This document shows positions 61,019 to 64,000 of a stretch of DNA of 64,000 nucleotides, piece after piece. The position numbers and the translations under genes were made by a program. Source of the DNA: Halorubellus salinus (GTDB lineage: Archaea; Halobacteriota; Halobacteria; Halobacteriales; Natrialbaceae); assembly GCF_020567525.1 (NCBI RefSeq), contig NZ_JAJCVI010000003.1, forward strand, positions 434,001 to 498,000, given 5' to 3'. The notes below the pieces were generated by a model. That model searched no databases. It saw only the letters and a program-made list of their open reading frames with translations, and was not told the origin of the DNA. Every line of letters begins with the position of its first letter. Positions within the stretch are counted from its first letter, which is position 1.

Positions 61019-61255
61019 TTACTCGTCTCGCGGCAGGTCGAACGTGCCGGTTCGGTCTGCGGCTCTCGTCGACGCGTCGCGCACGTCGTCGACGAGGTAC
61101 GGGAGGACGTCCTCGTCGTCGACGTCGTCCTCGTCGTAGAACTCGACGTCCTCGTCGTCGCGGAGTGCATCGACGTCCGCCTTCAGCACGCGGAGTTCGG
61201 CTTCGCGCGCGTCCCGCAGGCCCTTCTTCTCGCGGCCTCGTTTGGTATCTGCCAT
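61019..61255 (-). CDS. small acidic haloarchaeal protein, 78 aa
   Basis: Basic, helical start (MADTKRGREKKGLRDAREAEL) then a very acidic stretch (DEDVEFYDEDDVDDED) and VLPYLVDDVRDASTRAADRTG. The pattern suggests a small conserved haloarchaeal protein of unknown function. A minus-strand AATAGTTATC (about 61283-61292) may be its TATA box. Confidence 0.6.
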   Translation of the reverse strand: MADTKRGREKKGLRDAREAELRVLKADVDALRDDEDVEFYDEDDVDDEDVLPYLVDDVRDASTRAADRTGTFDLPRDE

Positions 61256-61341
61256 TACGATAGCGCATAGGCGTTGTGTCGTGATAACTATTACCACTAG
61301 ACTGGTGGCCGTTCGGCGTCGCGTCCGCTCCCGTCGTGGCG

Positions 61342-61410
61342 GGTCGTCGCGTCGAGGGACCGTCATGGAACGCCGTGCAGGTCGTCGCGTCGAGGGACCG
61401 TCACGGAACG
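61342..61410. repeat. 31-bp direct repeat, period 38 bp
   Basis: GGTCGTCGCGTCGAGGGACC plus 11 further bases occurs at 61342-61372 and 61380-61410 with one mismatch. A third partial match (GTCGCGTCGAGAGG) follows at about 61419. It lies in the gap just before the recombinase gene. Confidence 0.8.
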
Positions 61411-61470
61411 TCGGGCGAGTCGCGTCGAGAGGTGGTTTCTTGAGGACGGGGGGCGACGGTCCCCGTAACG

Positions 61471-62694
61471 ATGGGCGACGACGGGACGGCGACGCCACTC
61501 GAGGACGCGGTGGCGGCACGCGTTCGACGACTGGAGGCCGGGAACTATCGCCGGAACAACGAGCTCGTGCTCGACGCGTTCGTCGCGTTCCAGCGAGCGC
61601 GTGGCGTGGAGACGCTCGAAGCCGTCAGCGCGACCGACTGCCGCCGGTACGCACAGCACCTCGCGGACCGCGTGCGCGACGACGACCTGGCGGCGAGCAG
61701 CGCGAACACGTACTACGACGTCGTCCGCGCGTTCCTCGGGTGGTGCGTGCGCGACGGTCGCATCCCGGAGAATCCCGCGGACACCCTCCGCGCGACCGAG
61801 GACCTCCCGACCGACTCCGGGGACGCGGACCGCCAGTACTGGTGGCCCGAGGAGCGCGAGGCGATGTTCGCGGCGCTCGACGCGGCCGTCGACGAGGCGA
61901 ACGACGCCGCGGGAGATGCGGCCGGGACCGACGGTTCGAGGCGTGCGACGTGGGATCAGTTGAAGGCCCAGCGCGACCGCGCGCTGTTCTACACGCTCGG
62001 GCTCTCGGGTGCCCGCGGCGCGGAGGTCCTCCGCGACCCCGACGACGCGCGCCGGAACGGCATCACGTGGGGTGACGTGGACTTCGACGCGGGCGTCGTC
62101 CGCGTGTTCGGGAAGACCCGCGAGCACCAGACGATGCAGGTGATGACGCCGGCACTCGAGCGCCTGGAGCGATTCCGCGCGCTGCTCGCGCCGCCGAGTG
62201 CGGACTGGCCGGTGTTCGTCTCGCTACATCGACCGTCGCTGTACGCGACCCTCCGCGAGGAGCTGGGCGCGCGCGGCTGGCGCGAGGACCGCATCGAGGA
62301 CCGTCTCGACGCGGACGGTCCGCTCGCGCTCGCGCGAAAGGAGGACGTGACGCCACGAGCCATCTCCCTCCAGGGTGCGCGCTCGATGATGCAGCGACGG
62401 TGCGAGGCCGCGGACGTCGACGTCGACGGCGAGTACCTCAAACCCCACGGCGGTCGACGCGGCCTCGGGCACCAGCTGTACTCGGAGAAGGCCGAACTCG
62501 CCCAGGAGGTCCTCCGGCACGAGAGCGTGACGACCACGCACGAGAGCTACCGCGAGGTGCAAGCCGAACAGCTCCGCGAGGACGCCGAAGCCGTGCTCTA
62601 CGGCGACGACAGCGACGGAACGACCACTGGAACGACCGACGGTGCTCGAAGCGGGGCCGAGACGACCGACGGTGCTCGACGGGGCGACGACTGA
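61471..62694 (+). CDS. tyrosine recombinase/integrase
   Basis: 407-aa tyrosine recombinase with SAM-like N-terminal domain (residues about 10-105). The catalytic set is complete: R182 (SGARGAE), K215 (FGKTRE), H326-x-x-R329 (HGGRRG), H350 (LRHES) and Y360 (HESYRE). The C-terminus ends in a repeated TDGAR/ETTDGAR tail. With no clear att sites or phage genes nearby, it may be a chromosomal XerC/D-like haloarchaeal recombinase rather than part of a live element. Four nt before the exchanger gene, so co-transcribed. Confidence 0.88.
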   Translation: MGDDGTATPLEDAVAARVRRLEAGNYRRNNELVLDAFVAFQRARGVETLEAVSATDCRRYAQHLADRVRDDDLAASSANTYYDVVRAFLGWCVRDGRIPENPADTLRATEDLPTDSGDADRQYWWPEEREAMFAALDAAVDEANDAAGDAAGTDGSRRATWDQLKAQRDRALFYTLGLSGARGAEVLRDPDDARRNGITWGDVDFDAGVVRVFGKTREHQTMQVMTPALERLERFRALLAPPSADWPVFVSLHRPSLYATLREELGARGWREDRIEDRLDADGPLALARKEDVTPRAISLQGARSMMQRRCEAADVDVDGEYLKPHGGRRGLGHQLYSEKAELAQEVLRHESVTTTHESYREVQAEQLREDAEAVLYGDDSDGTTTGTTDGARSGAETTDGARRGDD

Positions 62695-62697
62695 CCG

Positions 62698-63708
62698 ATG
62701 CCGTCCCTCGCCGTCAGCATCGCGGTCTTCGTCGGGTCGCTCGTCGTCCTCCTCGGCGCGTCGGAGGTGTTCACGAGCGCGGCCGAACGCATCGGGCTCG
62801 CGCTCGGCGTCAGTCCGTTCGTCGTCGGTGCGACGGTCGTCGCAGCCGGGACGTCCCTCCCCGAGCTGTCGGCGTCGCTGCTCGCGCAGGTCGCCGGCGA
62901 ACCCGGTATCGTCGTGGGGAACGTCGTCGGGTCGAACGTCGCGAACGTCCTCCTCGTCCTTGGCACGACCGCGGCGGTCGGTGGCCGCATCGCCGTCGAC
63001 CGGGAACTCATGCGTGTCGACCTCCCGCTCCTCACCGCGTCCGCGGGCTTCCTCTGGCTCGCGGTCTGGGACGGCGTGTTCGCCTGGTACGAGGGCGTCC
63101 TCGCACTCGTCGGACTCACGATCTACCTCGAGTTCGTCGTCTCCGACGTCCACCGCCTCGAGGAGACCCTCGAGAGCGTGCTCTCGGAGGTCCGCGACGA
63201 GGACGTCGACGTCGACCCGGACGCCCCACGCGAACCGAAGGAACTCACCGAGGGCGTCACTGCCGGCGCGAAGACCGCCGTCGTCGCGGTCCTCTCGCTC
63301 GTCGCGGTGTTCGTCGCCGCGAACTTCCTCGTCGAGTCCATCCTCGACGTCGCAGCGACCGTCGGCGTCGGCTCGGAGGTCGTCGCCATCACGGCCGTCG
63401 CCGTCGGCACGTCCCTCCCCGAGATCGGCGTGAGCGTCGCCGCGGTCCGCCGCGGGAACGCCGACATCGCCATCGGGAACGTCCTCGGGTCGAACGTCTT
63501 CAACACGTTCGGCGTCATGGGCGTCCCCAGCCTCCTCGGTGTCATCACCGTCCCGGCGAGCGTCCGCGAGTTCGCGCTCCCCGCGATGCTCATCGCGACC
63601 GTCCTCTACTTCTTCATCGCGCAAGACCAGGAGATCACGCGCTACGACGGGTTCGCGCTCCTCCTCCTGTACGCGGTGTTCGTCGTGAACCTCTTCTCGT
63701 TCACCTGA
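62698..63708 (+). CDS. Na+/Ca2+ exchanger family (CaCA, YrbG-like) transporter
   Basis: 336-aa membrane protein with two inverted alpha repeats: VAAGTSLPELSASL...GNVVGSNVANVLL and VAVGTSLPEIGVSV...GNVLGSNVFNTFG, the ion-binding signatures of CaCA exchangers. About ten helices with an acidic cytosolic loop (residues 155-185, EVRDEDVDVDPDAPRE). Probably exports Ca2+ (or another cation) against Na+ or K+. Confidence 0.92.
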   Translation: MPSLAVSIAVFVGSLVVLLGASEVFTSAAERIGLALGVSPFVVGATVVAAGTSLPELSASLLAQVAGEPGIVVGNVVGSNVANVLLVLGTTAAVGGRIAVDRELMRVDLPLLTASAGFLWLAVWDGVFAWYEGVLALVGLTIYLEFVVSDVHRLEETLESVLSEVRDEDVDVDPDAPREPKELTEGVTAGAKTAVVAVLSLVAVFVAANFLVESILDVAATVGVGSEVVAITAVAVGTSLPEIGVSVAAVRRGNADIAIGNVLGSNVFNTFGVMGVPSLLGVITVPASVREFALPAMLIATVLYFFIAQDQEITRYDGFALLLLYAVFVVNLFSFT

Positions 63709-63895
63709 CCTCCTGACTTGGGTGACGAACCGGTAGAGTGCCCGAAGCGATGTGGTCGCGCGACACCGCGAATCGGGCATCCGTGACCGTCCTCGGCACT
63801 GTCACGGAGCACGCCGTAGGCGGCCCTGGCTCGCACGTCACCACTAACCGTCACTAACCGGCTACTTTACGTGCCCTAGCGTCAGTACGGTACGA
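63709..63895 (+). promoter_or_regulatory. intergenic region with promoter of the right-edge gene
   Basis: TACTTTAC at 63863-63870 lies 26-33 nt before the ATG at 63896 and fits a TATA box for a leaderless transcript. Confidence 0.45.
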
Positions 63896-64000
63896 ATGCA
63901 ATCCCGGTTCCATCCGCGGACCCCTTCGGTCTCGCGCCCGCTCATCCTCGTCTGTCTCACGGCGTGGGTGACGGTACTCGGTGCGTCCCTCGGTGGCGTC
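63896..64000 (+). CDS. partial membrane-protein gene at the right edge
   Basis: The first 35 codons of a gene cut by the window end: basic start (MQSRFHPRTPSVSRP) then a hydrophobic helix (LILVCLTAWVTVLGASLGGV). No stop before the end. Too short to name. Confidence 0.5.
   Translation, partial: MQSRFHPRTPSVSRPLILVCLTAWVTVLGASLGGV

Noticed and set aside
61471-62694. Prophage or integrative element at the tyrosine recombinase
   Set aside because: Neighbours are ordinary chromosomal genes, no tRNA or flanking att repeat pair was seen, and the gene is coupled to a cation exchanger.

Overview
The window looks like a chromosomal stretch of an extremely halophilic archaeon (class Halobacteria). The protein-coding DNA is GC-rich with acidic (Asp/Glu-rich) products, and it carries markers typical of that class: a PGF-CTERM surface protein, a bacterio-opsin-activator-like regulator, HalOD1 and DUF7344 proteins, a TFB, TrmB regulators and TATA-box promoters with leaderless starts. 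The genus cannot be fixed from the sequence. I found no tRNA, rRNA or CRISPR array.

Layout. 0-15 kb: a surface/glycan block with a flippase, a PGF-CTERM von Willebrand A protein, a transglutaminase-like lipoprotein, and a minus-strand run (HAD, ATP-grasp, GT2, NodB-like deacetylase, DUF457 protein, DegT aminotransferase, hexapeptide acyltransferase). A plus-strand NAD-sugar epimerase at 14 kb completes an apparent amino-sugar/glycan pathway. 12-38 kb: a regulator-dense zone with six DUF7344-type winged-helix proteins, two HalOD1 proteins, a four-cysteine zinc-finger protein, a Bat-like multi-PAS regulator, two UspA proteins, TFB, Lrp/AsnC and three TrmB-like regulators. Within it lie a 40-bp tandem repeat array (19.2-19.6 kb) and the dabB-dabA pair, a predicted energy-coupled inorganic-carbon (bicarbonate) uptake system. 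39-47.7 kb: a membrane/stress block (metallophosphoesterase, DUF1269, DUF389, MFS exporter, MscS channel, small membrane proteins).

48-51.8 kb: the most unusual part. An ApbE flavin transferase is encoded between an acidic His/Glu-rich secreted-type protein, a thrombospondin-3-like Ca-binding protein and a 180-aa membrane protein whose four histidines have the H-x13-H / H-x12-H spacing of ferric-reductase/NOX di-heme cores. A second, separately transcribed 236-aa membrane protein next door has two H-x13-H pairs and an acidic extracellular segment. Neither has a flavin/NAD(P)H domain. I read this as a candidate trans-membrane electron-transfer system with its own regulator.

51.9-57.6 kb: a mobile, lower-GC island with two IS4-type (YREK) transposase genes, one missing the second catalytic Asp, a gene broken by two in-frame stops, and an AT-rich Tat-secreted protein of unknown function. 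57.9-64 kb: housekeeping-like genes (BolA, monothiol glutaredoxin, a 7TM sensor without kinase, an MDR oxidoreductase, a tyrosine recombinase, a Na/Ca-type exchanger) and a truncated gene at the right edge.

Several small genes under 60 codons and short upstream ORFs abutting regulator starts are annotated from direct reading and are less certain than the long genes.
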